Below, piece by piece: positions 11,967-23,700 of a stretch of DNA of 64,000 nt. Source of the DNA: Cyprinodon diabolis (lineage: Eukaryota > Chordata > Actinopteri > Cyprinodontiformes > Cyprinodontidae); contig CM060069.1 of assembly GCA_030533445.1 (NCBI GenBank), positions 3,950,716 to 4,014,715 of the forward strand, written 5' to 3'. The notes under the pieces were generated by a model that ran no database searches, was not told where the DNA came from, and saw nothing but the letters and a program-made list of their open reading frames with translations. Every line of letters starts with the position of its first letter. Positions within the stretch are counted from its first letter, which is position 1. The position numbers and the translations under genes are program-made.

Positions 11967-13340
11967 CGGGGGCGGTTCTAGGGAAATTGGGGACCTAGGT
12001 AAAGACAGGCATGGGACCCTCTGAATTGAGAAGACAACAAATAAAACAGACCCGTTTTACAGATACAGAATTTTGTATTGAAATGAAATAATAGCTGCAT
12101 GAATCCTGACAGCAGACAAGATAGAGGAGAGCAGGAGGCGGTGTTACCAATCTACTTGCTCTGGAGAGCAGAGTTCGCTGCTTTTAGATGTTGTCTCCAA
12201 AGTCTCCAGTAGCAGAAAAAAGTCTCTAGATTTGGTGCCAGGAGCTTTTTAGAAATCAAAGTGCTAGAGGGGTCTGAAAAGTGGCTAAATGTAGCGACAT
12301 AAGCTCTAAGCTGGCAACACTGCTCTACCTGTCCTTTGTTTTCAAATGGTTTGCTGCTGTCTGTTTGGACCACCTGAACATCTACAGCAAATGGACTGAT
12401 CCAATGTGGTGGACACTCAATCGGCAGGTTTACTAGTGGTTCCTAGAATTCCTAAAAGTAGAATGGGAGGCAGATCTTTTAGTTATCAGGCTCCTCCCCT
12501 GTGGAACCAACTACCAGTTTTAGTTCATGAGGCAGACACCCTGTCTACTTTTAAGGCTAGGCTTAAAACTTTCCTTTTTGATAAAGCTTATAGTTAGAGT
12601 GGCTCAGGTTATCCTGAGCTATCTCTGAGCTAGTTATGTTAACGTTCTGCTCTCTCTGCTTTTTCTCATAGAAGCTTCATCTGGTCTGTTCCTGTTTGGC
12701 TGTGACTCCATCTCTGCTGCTGCCATCAACACCTTTCTTTATAGATGTTGGAGATCGGCCTGTTTTTCAGTGTAGTCCTGTTTCTCTGACTGTGACTAAC
12801 TGGATGTGCTCTCTTCGTCCTCTGACATGGGAGCTGGCTCAGAACTCGTCTGCCTGGCTGTTGTTTCCTGGACGGGGCCCCCTTTAATAGCTGCTATTTG
12901 TATCTCTGCTTCTGTCTCCTTGAACCCCAGTCGGCCTCAGCAGATGGCCGCTCACACTGAGCCTGGTTCTGCTGGAGGTTTCTTCCTGTTCAAAGGGAAT
13001 TTTTCCTCTCCACTCTCACTACAAGCATGCTTAGTGTGAGGGATTGCTGAAGAGTCAATGAGTCGATGCAATCAACTGGTTTTCCTTAGATAGAAAACTT
13101 TGAATCAATCTGACTGGATGATCTGGTGAACTGGAAATTGACCTGAGACGACATGTTGTAAATTGGCGCTATATTAATAAACTGAAACTGAAGAAAAGAT
13201 TTTTTATCAAAAACAAAGTTAATGTGCACAGATAAGTAATAGCTGTATTAACCATACATGTAAAATTTGTTTTATGGGGCCCCCAGGAATTTGGGGCCCT
13301 AGGCAACTGCCTAGTTTTGCCCAATGGTAAATCCCCCCTG
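11967..13340. mobile_element. hAT-type MITE family A, copy A2, split by a LINE-A insertion
   Basis: The ends CGGGGGCGGTTCTAGG and the complement of CAGGGGGGATTTACC are flanked by a perfect 8-bp target duplication, ATAGCAGA (11959-11966 and 13341-13348), which is diagnostic of hAT insertion. The interior is interrupted by a LINE-A copy. Excluding the LINE, both arms align with copy A4. It encodes no transposase and so is non-autonomous. Confidence 0.85.
12406..13195 (+). mobile_element. LINE-A reference copy: RT C-terminus plus full 3'UTR
   Basis: The frame to the stop at 12597 gives the conserved LINE polyprotein end: QSAGLLVVPRIPKSRMGGRS, then APPLWNQLPVLVHEADTLST, then FKARLKTFLFDKAYS. A ~590-bp 3'UTR follows, ending in an ATTAATAAACTGAAACTGAA-type tail. 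It is 5'-truncated and sits inside MITE A2, so it is younger than A2. This copy identifies the other UTR-only fragments in the window as LINE-derived. Confidence 0.85.
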
Positions 13341-13399
13341 ATAGCAGATATATTTCAGTAAGCTTTTTGGAAATAACATCAGTCGTATCAGTGGTAAAT

Positions 13400-14250
13400 G
13401 GTCCATAATGGTCAGTTTATAAAAATCGTCTCTGTGAAATCACCTCCCGAGGTTCTAATTAATTTTAGGTAATTTGCTGTTACGATCACACTCTTCTACA
13501 CATACTTATAGAAGATATGAAGCATCTTGCTGCAAATGTCAACAGACCTAAACTTCCTTAGGACAGCTTCCCAGTTGTGTCTCCAGTCTAGTTTGTTATC
13601 CAGGTGAACAACGAGGTATTAATACTCCACCAACTCCACTTCTTCTCCCATGATCTTTATAAGATCATATTTGTTCCAGATTCTTCTGTATCTTCCATGT
13701 TATGTTGACATTTAGGATCAGATGATTGTTTCCACAGAGTGGGTCACCAGCTCCCTGTACTGAGCTTTTTGTCTATCTTCGATGCACCCACAATGACTGC
13801 GGAGTCATCGATGTGTTTCTACAGATGACAGGACTCTGTCTGCAGCTAGAAGTCAGAGGTATAAAGAGTAAAACGGAAAGTAAAAAGTGATAAGAGCACT
13901 TACCCCTGTTGCGCTATTGTGATGCTGACTACTTGATTAGACAGCTGACCCTTCAGTCTCATAAACTGTGGTCTGTTTGTCAGGTACTCTTTAATCCAGG
14001 TGATTGCTGATGCGTCCACCTGAATCTTCTGGTTCTTCTTGCGTTAAATATACTCGAGAAATTAAAGAACATGATCCTCCAAATACCGTTTGTCGTGTCT
14101 AAATGACTGTGGGTTGGTTCAATCTGCTCTCCAACTCCACGGTGATAAGCAAACTGCAGGGGATCCTGATAGCTGCTTGTTTGCCTGCTGAGGTGAACCA
14201 ACAGAAGCCTTTATAGACCTTTATGATGTGGGATGTCAGGGCAACAGGTC
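13400..14250 (-). pseudogene. Decayed LINE reverse transcriptase
   Basis: Minus-strand frames show RT landmarks in order: DPLQFAYHRG, a degraded palm motif MFFNFSSIFNA (family consensus FFDFSSAFN, catalytic Asp lost), then HLDNKLDWRHN and RSVDICSKMLHIFYKYV, the post-palm block of jockey-group/L2-type LINEs. Stops and frameshifts interrupt it. It is a dead retrotransposon fragment, not a gene. Confidence 0.75.
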
Positions 14251-14254
14251 TACA

Positions 14255-14360
14255 TTCATTCAATTGTCATTTCAAGGCCCTTTACAGAGACAATTCAACC
14301 AGAGCATACAGAATGGTTAAAGTTTTCTATCTAAGGAAAACTAACTGATTGCATCGACTT
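14255..14360 (-). mobile_element. LINE-A 3' end fragment
   Basis: It carries the reverse-oriented LINE-A tail blocks (TTTCTATCTAAGGAAAACTA, GATTGCATCGACTTATTG). It is much shorter and more diverged than the copies at 4650 and 51935. Confidence 0.6.
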
Positions 14361-14639
14361 ATTGTCTCTAAAGCCATCTGTTACGCCTCTGCATTTAAAC
14401 CATCCTCTTGGGGAGCAGGGGGCTGCCATTGTGTGGCATCCGGGGAGCAGTGTGGGCGCACGGGTCTTGCTCAGGGACCCAGCTGTGGGGATCAAACCAG
14501 GTATTTGAAACCTTCTCAGAGCACACAAGGCCAACACCTCCCCTAACTTATTGAATTCTTACTGTTCCTGTTTGGTGGTTTTTCAGTTATCTCCTATTCA
14601 GCATCCCTAAGTTGTATCTGTTGTTTAAATTGATCTTTA

Positions 14640-14985
14640 GGATACATTTCCCAGTTACCCATCATCGTCTCCTGATGTCACCTTCCTTCTCATTGGTTTT
14701 CTTCTAGTTCTTTTTCTGCACACCTGTTCCCCCTCAGATCGTTACTCCAGTTAACCTCCTCCTCGGTGTATGCATACCCAGGATCGTCTTGATTTCATGT
14801 CCTCATTAGTTCCTGCCAGTCAGCGCTCTGGCACTCTGTTCTGGTTCCCGTGTTCATTGCCTGATTTTTGGGGATTTATATTACCACTGCCTTCATCATT
14901 ATATGTACAAACCATCTCTGCCTCCCAGGGATGTGCACAGATAGACCAAAAAGTTTTGATAGGATCAAAAAGTTCCCTCCCGGTA
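14640..14985 (+). repeat. LTR-like remnant
   Basis: Its composition and word order (CACACCTGTTCCCCCTCAGA, a short TATA stretch, a TCTGCCTCCCAGGG end) parallel the candidate LTR at 2597-3083. Neither terminus is clear and no target duplication was found. Confidence 0.3.
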
Positions 14986-15414
14986 TAATTTTTTTAGTCT
15001 TTGGCCCAAAATACTTTTTATTAATTTAAAATCGCATCAAACCATGAGTCTAGATTTTTGTAATTTTGCTCCATTAGACATGTAGCACCACGTTAATAGA
15101 GCCTTGCCCTGGTGAAGGGCCAGCTAACGGTCCAGCTAACCAAACAAGCAAATTTAACTCCTTCACCAACCGGTTCGTTCATAGCATCACGTCTTTAATG
15201 GCTTCTACCAGGGGCCAAGGAATGCTTTAAAATGCAACTCTTTAATTGAATATTCAAAGCATGTCATAGATGTAACTATTGATTTGCTATAATGGTCATT
15301 GTCATGGACAGGGACATCCTGACGACATCTATTTGACTCGTCTTTTATGACTACTACAGCACACAAGCTATGTCTGTTTAACATTTGATTTAAAAGCAAA
15401 CAAAACACCAAGGC

Positions 15415-15870
15415 AAGGCAAGGAAAATTTATTAGTATAGCACAATTCAGTACAAAGACAATCCAAAGTGCTTTACATGATTAAAATATAGGAAAATAAA
15501 ACAGCATCAAAATAAGTAGGAAAAATTTTTAAAAAATGCAGAACCAAAAAAGAACATTAAAAACAGTTGGACTAAAGAAAATAAAAAAATTGAACTAATG
15601 ATGTTGAACTGTTTAACTAGAACAGTCGAAGGCAATCCTAAACAAATGTGTTTTTAGTCTTGAACTCAGGCTTTCCGCATTTTTTAAAGTTTTCTGTAAG
15701 TTTGTTCCAGATAAGTGGAGCATAGGAACTAAATGCTGCTTCTCCATGTTTAGTTCTGGTTCTAGGTATGCAGAGCAGGCTGGAGCCAGAAGACCTGAGT
15801 GGTCTGGAGGGTTGATACACTGATAGCAAGTCTGTAATTTATTTAGGTGCTAAGCCATTCATAAGTAAAA
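15415..15870 (-). mobile_element. Second LINE family, C-terminal fragment
   Basis: The minus frame (15638-15829) shows RPLRSSGSSLLCIPRTRTKH then GEAAFSSYAPLIWNKL, the C-terminal end of an L2/Rex1-type LINE distinct from LINE-A. The tail near 15415-15440 is the complement of AATAAATTTTCCTTGCCTTG. It is 5'-truncated just before the 18-bp minisatellite. Confidence 0.75.
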
Positions 15871-15916
15871 GTGGCTATAAGTTCATGTTAAAACAGGGCA
15901 TGTAGATGAAGCTGCA

Positions 15917-16832
15917 TGCCTGCGGGCATACGGCCGGCTGCAGGCATACGGCCGGCTATAGGTATACGGCTGCCTGCCAGCATACACCAGCCTGCCAGCA
16001 TACACCCGCCTGCCAGCATACACCCGCCTGCGGGCATACGCCCGCTTGCGGGCATACAGCCGGCTGCAGGCATACGGCCGGCTATAGGTATACGCCTGCC
16101 TGCCAGCATACGCCCGCCTGCCAGCATACGCCCGCCTGCGGGCATACAGCCGGCTGCAGGCATACGGCCGGCTGCAGGCATACGCCTGCCTGCCAGCATA
16201 CGCCTGCCTGCGGGCATACGGCCGGCTGCAGGCATACGGCCAGCTATAGGTATACGGCTGCCTGCCAGCATACACCCACCTGCCAGCATACGCCCGCCTG
16301 CCAGCATACGCCCGCTTGCGGGCATACAGCCGGCTGCAGGCATACGGCCGGCTATAGGTATACGCCTGCCTGCCAGCATTCACCCGCCTGCCAGCATACG
16401 CCCGCCTGCGGGCATACAGCCGGCTGCAGGCATACGGCCGGCTGCAGGCATACGGCCGGCTGCAGGCATACGGCCGGCTGCAGGCATACGGCTGCCTGCC
16501 AGCATACACCCACCTGCCAGCATACGCCCGCCTGCGGGCATACAGCCGGCTGCGGGCATACGGCCGGCTATAGGTATACGCCTGCCTGCCAGCATTCACC
16601 CGCCTGCCAGCATACGCCCGCCTGCGGGCATACAGCCGGCTGCGGGCATACAGCCGGCTGCAGGCATACGGCTGCCTGCCAGCATACACCCACCTGCCAG
16701 CATACGCCCGCCTGCGGGCATACAGCCGGCTGCAGCCATACGGCCGGCTATAGGTATACGGCTGCCTGCCAGCATACACCCACCTGCCAGCATACGCCCG
16801 CCTGCGGGCATACAGCCGGCTGCAGGCATACA
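15917..16832. repeat. 18-bp minisatellite array, about 51 units
   Basis: Head-to-tail 18-bp monomers, mainly the types CCTGCCAGCATACACCCG, CCTGCGGGCATACGCCCG and CTGCAGGCATACGGCCGG. They are arranged in higher-order blocks of about four to seven monomers that recur along the array. It is GC- and CpG-rich in an AT-rich setting. Because 18 is divisible by three and the monomers lack stops in most frames, reading frames of 320-345 codons run on both strands. These are a by-product of periodicity, with no independent evidence of translation. Confidence 0.97.
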
Positions 16833-16989
16833 AACAAAGTCCATAGGAACCCCCAGCATGAAAGGTTTTGAGAAGGGCCACCAGTGTGTTTCCTTTCAGA
16901 CCTTTTATCTCCTGGAACACATTATGCAGGCTACTTTCACATGAGTAGCTGTTTTCAGTCAGATTTAACCAATCTGGATGTTGGGCTCT

Positions 16990-17060
16990 ACTGAATTCTC
17001 TCTTTAGTTTTGCCTAATGGTAAATCCCCCCCGATAGCATATATATTTCAGTAAGCGTGT
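16990..17060. repeat. Duplicate of MITE A2 right end plus its host flank
   Basis: It matches 13305-13370: the A-family terminus TAATGGTAAATCCCCCC followed by GATAGCATATATATTTCAGT. Homology runs past the transposon end into the A2 target site and unique flank, so this is a copied genomic segment rather than a separate insertion. Confidence 0.7.
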
Positions 17061-17481
17061 CAATTCACACAATATAAACAAAATAATTGAAACTAAATAG
17101 ATGAAGAGGACGACATTTAAAGAGAATGTCATGTAGGTATATGTAGTAGGTATGTAGGTACTATACCTGAATGTGTGTGTAGCTGGTGATATGCTACATT
17201 ATTGGGACGTATGGGGACCAATAACTGGTCCCCAGGAAGAATAGTTCTCTTCTTGGTTTGGTGTTTAGGGTCAGGTAGTTAGCATCTGGGTTTGTAAAAA
17301 ACTTTTTTCCCCCAGAAAAATTTTTTTTATTTTTGAAGGATTATCTCTAAATAATGTTCCTGCAATATTAAATATTTGCAGATTTGCTTTAACTTACACT
17401 TTAAGCAGGAGAAACATGTGTTAAAAGAACCTGTGGGACAGAAATAATCCACTGGCAAACAGCACATTGTAAACGTTACAT

Positions 17482-17487
17482 TTTATT
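17482..17487 (-). promoter_or_regulatory. zcchc9: zcchc9 polyadenylation signal candidate
   Basis: AATAAA on the minus strand, about 230 bp past the zcchc9 stop codon. No closer canonical hexamer was seen. The cleavage site is not determined. Confidence 0.5.
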
Positions 17488-17718
17488 TAGGATGGGTTAT
17501 TGGTTCAGAGGTTTGTAAAATTTGTTGTCAACTTTCACAAAATGTTGCTCAGCGGCTGATCCAGGACCTGCTCACTGGTTTGAACCTGTGGTCTGTTATT
17601 CAGTAAAATATCTCTACACGTCAGGCAGCATCCAGACACATCCAGGTTTTATAATAAACTATTTCCAACAGATCCGGGTCCAGGAATAGGATGAAGAGCA
17701 GCTTTACATGTTGAGTCC

Positions 17719-20700
17719 TCAAAAGGTTATCACTTTGGGTTGCCTGGGTTTGGCTTTTTTCACTGGAATGTGAATGTCCTCCATGTCAGCACTCCTATTA
17801 TTGGACAACCAGCCCAAAGTCACAGAGTTAGCTGGAAGGACAAAAACAAATAAACATGTGGGATTAGACACAGTGATCCACTTACCCATCCCTGATTTTA
17901 ACAGCATAAAACTAATAAAAATCAGAGATTTGTTTACAAATTGTTCAGAATAGATCAAATTCTTCAGAATGTCTCCAACTAAAGAACAAAATAGTAAAAA
18001 AAAAAATGCACCTTTTTTTGTACAATGTAAACACATGGAAATATTTCTAGGATTTAAAGGTTTTCTTAGAACATGGATGTGAAATCTGACATCCAGACAC
18101 TCACTTCAGCTAAAACCTTTGCACCAAGCAGAGTTTCTCACTTCCTTCCTATCAGATTGGTCCCCAATTACAACCGCTGGATTTTAATGCAATGCTTTTT
18201 TACAGAACTCCAATTTAATCATTAGAAACAGCAGAAGTTTTCCCTTCCTTGCAGTGTAACTAAAACAAATTTGTAGAAACAATGCGAGCCGATTGCTTTG
18301 CCTCTGCCAATAAACCCCACACAGCTAACCATTGACAGCAGTCATAACCTCATCATTTATGGACTGAGATTAAATAGCATGGCAGTTTGTTTTAGTGTTA
18401 AGACAGAGATGGCAAAAGTACTCACTTTCTGTACTTGAGTAAAAGTACAGATACTTGTGTTAAAAAATACTCTGGTAAAAGTGGAAGTACTGATTAAACT
18501 TCTTTACTCAAGTAAAAGTAACAAAGTACAGGCTTGTAAATTTACTTAAAGTATAAAAGTAAAAGTAGAAACCACTTTTTTCATGCCGTTGCCTACATTT
18601 TAAATGGATGTCTGCCAACAGGCTAGATCTCTGTTGTGTTCATTTTCAATCATCTCGTCGTCGATGCTACTATGCTAACGCCACCGCCACCAAGCTGCAA
18701 TGATTTGCCGCAAATGAATACCACCGAATCTGTCGATTCATCTTTGTGAGATAACGGCTCGCCGGCTCCCGTCTCACGTCAGAGGTGTAAGCAGATGACT
18801 TGCAAAAAGGTGGTAAGAACCAGCAGACGACATTATTCCAGTTCAACAGCGTGTAGCGGTTTATTTACTGGTGTGACGGTGAAGACAAAAAAAAAAAAAA
18901 AACGAACAAAATACTTTCAAATAAAGAAAACAAAACCGGCCGTTGCAGGCAATACAAAACACTGACAGCCTCCCAGCAAGCTGACTTTAAATATAGCCTC
19001 TCTAAGCAGACCTTCAAAAGCAGTTTCTCCAACCAGTCTCTCCAAGCAGCCCTCCCAAGCCATTGTGAGTGTGCCCCTTAAATAGAACCACCATTAACCA
19101 GCCAATTGGGACAGCCCAATTAAACAGGAAGGCAAATCCCCAATAAAGCACAGTTAACATTGTATAAAACAAAATACAGACAATAGCATCATTCATACAA
19201 AAAACATACATAATTATGAAATAGTTTAACCATGCTAACAGTCCCACTTCACCTACTAATTACAATGCTAACAATTATCACATACCGTATTTTCACGACT
19301 ATAAGGCGCACATAAACGTCTTTTTTTTCCCTCAAAATGTGCGGTGCGCCCTATGTGTGTTGTAACTGGGACTTTTGAGACCACCTCATTGAGGAGATGA
19401 TGAAAGAGTGGCTGAGGGAGGTGAATGTAAGGAGACCAGGTGTTTTTTTTCCACTCATCACCATCACTGTTAATCTGTGACTCCATGCGTGCCCATCTCA
19501 CAGCTAATGAGAAAAACATGGTGAAACAAATGAATGCTGTGCTCGCTGTTCAACCGCTTGACATCGGTGTGGACCGGACGCAGCAGAAGCAGCGAGTTTA
19601 CATGCAAAGTCAATGGTTGACGCGCGTATAGGCGCAGCAAAAGCTCCCGCAGCGCGTTTTGAGCAGCAGGCGCAGCGCGTCGGGAAAGTTTAAGCATCTG
19701 ACGCGCCGCCAACGCACTGCTGCTGCTCGAGATGGAAAAATTGAAGTTTTGCTGCTGGAAGCGCCGCATCAACAAATCAGAGAAGCTGATCTGGGAGCTG
19801 GCAGCGAGACAGACACATCGCTCTGATGACATATGATATTAAGGCAAATGAAAAGAGCTGGATGGATGAGGAGATGATGAAAGCGTGGCTGAGGCAGGTG
19901 TATGTGAGGAGACCAGGTGGTTTTTTCCACGCATCACCATCTCTGTTAATCCATGACTCCGTGCGTGCCCATCTCACAGCTGATGTGAAAAACATGGTGA
20001 AACAAATAAACGCTGTGCTCGCCGTTATCCCGGGAAGTCTGACAAAGGAACTTCTACCGCTCGACATCGATGTGAACCGGCCGTTCAAAGTAAGGCTGCG
20101 AGCGGCGTGGGAGCGATGGATGACAGACAGAGACCACAGTTTCACGAAAAGTGGAAGGCAGCGCCGGGCAAGTTACGCCACCGTTTGCGGATGGATTGTT
20201 GATGCTTGGACTAACGCGTCTGCTGGCACTGTTGTTCGAGCTTTCGCAAAAGCCGGCATTATTTCTGAGGAGCCGCCCGGCACGGAAAGTGACTCTGACA
20301 GCAAAGAAGGGGAAACTGGCATGTCTGATTTAGCGCAGCTGTTTAATTCAGAAACAGAGGATGATGACTTTGATGGGTTTGATTAATACTTTGTAAATAC
20401 ATGAATAAAGCACAATTATTCTCAGTTTTGCTCCCGCTCTATTTTTCTACCTGAAAACTTAATTCAACAGCAGCCTCTGGGCCGCGTCGCCTCTGGTTTC
20501 ACCGCGGCGGCTGGCAGGTGTTTTTTTAATCTAAATAATCTAAATCTTGCAGCTATATTTGCTGTGATCAGTGGGAATAAAGTAGTTTTAATATGTTTTA
20601 AGTGAGAAAGTCCACCTGAAAACTTAATAATTGCAGTCAGTTCATCCAGATTATCTATTTCTGTCGGAGGCGCTCAGACCCCCACATACCAGCGGTACAC

Positions 20701-23700
20701 CGACAGTAGAAATCCCTTCAACAGCAGCCTCTAGGCCGAGCAGCCTCCGGGTTCACCGCGGCGGCTGGCAGGTGTTTTTTATCTAAATAATTTAAACTGC
20801 AGGCACCAGGATACCGGTAATAAAAGCGAACATATTCTGTCGGCAGGTTTCAGGATTTTAAGTTAATTTAGGAGTGATCACAGCGCTTTGTCATCAGCGA
20901 TGTGTCTGTCTCACTACCAGCTCCCAGGTTTGATTAATACTTTGTAATAAATACATGAATAAAGCACAGTCATACTCAGTTTTGCTCCCGCTGTATTTTT
21001 AAATACGCAGTAGAGGTATTTAAACGTAGCAGAGGACATGTACCTGTATATAAAACCTGCGCCCTATAGTCCGGTGCGCCTTATGTGTGTGTTAAATACA
21101 GAAATGGCACACATAACTGGGACTGCGCCTTTTAGTACCGTGCGCCTTATGGTCGTTGAAATCCCACTTAACACCCCGGTCCCCACATGGTATTTTCCAA
21201 TGCCCTGGGACAATGGATAAGAGACTGGCTCCGATGCGGTACGTGTTTCCACACGGACCAGTATGCTGACGGACCAAGGGCGAGAATGTGTAATTTGACT
21301 GGGAAGTTTTATTGCCGACTACGGAATGTATACTGAAGCTGTCGCAGTGGGTACCTTCAGAGTTTGCTACGCTGGTGAGTAAGTAAAGTGTTGAATGAAA
21401 GGTGACGTTGTAATTTCGGAACTAGTGAAATTACCGGGTGAATTGTTTGGAACTGCCGCCGCCATGACGGCCGGTCTGTGGTGCATGCTGGGAAATGTAG
21501 TAAAGGACGCGACGCTGTGTGTGATAGACGGCGGCTAAACTTTAGGAACAGAGGGGGAAAATGGCTCCGTTTTCACAATCTTGTAGTGGTGCGTCAAATG
21601 CAACGTAGATTCCCATCCAATTAGATTGAATTTGGTATTGATGACGTGAAAAATAACGGTAACTCCGTTGAAATGATTCAAAACTAAAGTAACGAGACAA
21701 TTTTTTAAAATGTAAGGAGTAAAAAGTACAGATATTTGTGTAAAAATGTAAGGAATAGAAGTAAAAAGTCGCCATAAAAATAAGTAGTAAAGTAAAAATA
21801 TCCGAAAAATCTACTTGAGTACAGTAACGAAGTACACTATATTGCCAAAAGTATTTGCTCACCTGCCTTGACTCACATATGAGCTTAAGTGACATCCCGT
21901 TCCTAATCCATAGGGTTCAATATGACGTCGGTCCACCCTTTGCAGCTAGAACAGCTTCAACTCTTCTGGGAAGGCTGTCCACAAGGTTTAGGAGTGTGTT
22001 TATGGGAATTTTTGACCATTCTTCCAGAAGCGCATTTGTGAGGTCGCACACTGATGTTGGACGAGAAGGCCTGGCTCTCAGTCTCCGCTCTAATTCATCC
22101 CAAAGGTGTTCTATCGGGTTGAGGTCAGGACTCTGTGCAGGCCAGTCAAGTTCATCCACACCAGACTCTGTCATCCATGTCTTTATGGACCTTGCTTTGT
22201 GCACTGGTGCACAGTCATGTTGGAAGAGGAAGGGGCCAGCTCCAAACTGTTCCCACAAAGTTGGGAGCATGGAATTGTCCAAAATGTCTTGGTATGCTGA
22301 AGCATTCAGAGTTCCTTTCACTGGAACTAAGGGGCCAAGCCCAGCTCCTGAAAAACAACCCCACACCATAATCCCCCCTCCACCAAACTTTACACTTGGC
22401 ACAATGCAGTCAGACAAGTACCGTTCTCCTGGCAACCGCCAAACCCAGACCCGTCCATCAGATTGCCAGATGGAGAAGCGCGATTCGTCACTCCAGAGAA
22501 CGCGTCTCCACTGCTCTAGAGTCCAGTGGCGGCGTGCTTTACACCACCGCATCCGACGCTTTGCATTGCACTTGGTTATGTATGGCTTGGATGCAGCTGC
22601 TCGACCATGGAAACCCATTCCATGAAGCTCTCTGCGCACTGTTCTTGAGCTAATCTGAAGGCCACATGAAGTTTGGAGGTCTGTAGTGATTGACTCTGCA
22701 GAAAGTTGGCGACCTCTTCGCACTATGCGCTTCAGCATCCGCTGACCCCGCTCCGTCAGTTTACGTGGCCTACCACTTCGTGGCTGAGTTGCTGTCGTTC
22801 CCAAACACTTCCATTTTCTTATAATACAGCTGACAGTTGACTGTGGAATATTTAGGAGCGAGGAAATTTCACGACTGGATTTGTTGCACAGGTGGCATCC
22901 TATCACAGTTCCACGCTGGAATTCACTGAGCTCCTGAGAGCGACCCATTCTTTCACAAATGTTTGTAAAAACAGTCTGCATGCCTAGGTGCTTGAATTTA
23001 TACACCTGTGGCCATGGAAGTGATTGGAACACCTGATTCCAATAATTTGGATGGGTGAGCAAATACTTTTGGCAATATAGTGTATTTGTACTTCGTTACT
23101 TCCCATCTCTGGTGTTAGATGATCGGGCAGCGATGATCAGACAGTTCCTCACACACTGAGAAAAGCATGCAGTTTCTATCACCGCATCATGCAGCAGCCT
23201 GCAGCTAAAAAAGCGCAGCTAAAGAAGCTGGATTGGGATCAAAAAGTTGCAGGCAACTTTCACAATGTAGCCTGAAGTGACCCAAATCTAATTTTTTGTT
23301 TTTCCATATGTGACCAAGATCCGATCTTTTCAAACGTGACCCGTGTCTGAACGGCCAGGTCGCATTTATTCCGACCTGTACTTTGTTAAGATTCGACAAA
23401 GGTCACTATTCTGCATCCTGCTAAGATGAAGTGGAAAGAAAGACAACAACCAGATTTCTGCCAAAAGGGCACAGGCATAATAACAACTAATTCAAGAATT
23501 TTCTTTAAAACACATGCATGTAAACTAGTCTCCATGTGCGTTTGAAACGTTTTCTGCGTGCAGATCTAATACCACGAGGCCAACAATATGTGAAAACCAG
23601 GGGTGCGTGCTCCTTTGGCTTGCTTTTCCTGCAGCTGTAGATCTTCGCCTACTCGTGTGTGGAACTGTTTCGGTGCATTCATCAACTGTTGCCACTTTGA

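Larger units (their letters stand above)
18404..23111. mobile_element. Tol2-like hAT element with nested insertions
   Basis: Terminal repeats begin CAGAGATGGCAAAAGTACT and end with the complement of CAGAGATGGGAAGTAACG. Both ends carry the ACTTGAGTAAAAGTA words of Tol2-type hAT subtermini. The flanks GTGTTAAGA (18395-18403) and GTGTTAGA (23112-23119) look like an 8-bp target duplication with one inserted base. The interior has no recognisable hAT transposase. It is occupied by a pogo element, and the right end is broken by a Tc1 element, giving insertion order hAT and pogo first, Tc1 later. It lies in zcchc9 intron 4. Confidence 0.8.

Noticed and set aside
15917..16832. CRISPR-like regular repeats
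   Set aside because: The units are contiguous 18-mers with no unique spacers, in a vertebrate genome; this is a minisatellite.
15883..16944. Long ORFs of 321-345 codons on both strands
   Set aside because: They lie on the 18-bp minisatellite; openness follows from a stop-free monomer with a period divisible by three. No start context, domain or splice structure supports a gene.
21855..22625. 256-codon plus-strand ORF
   Set aside because: Antisense shadow of the Tc1 transposase gene.
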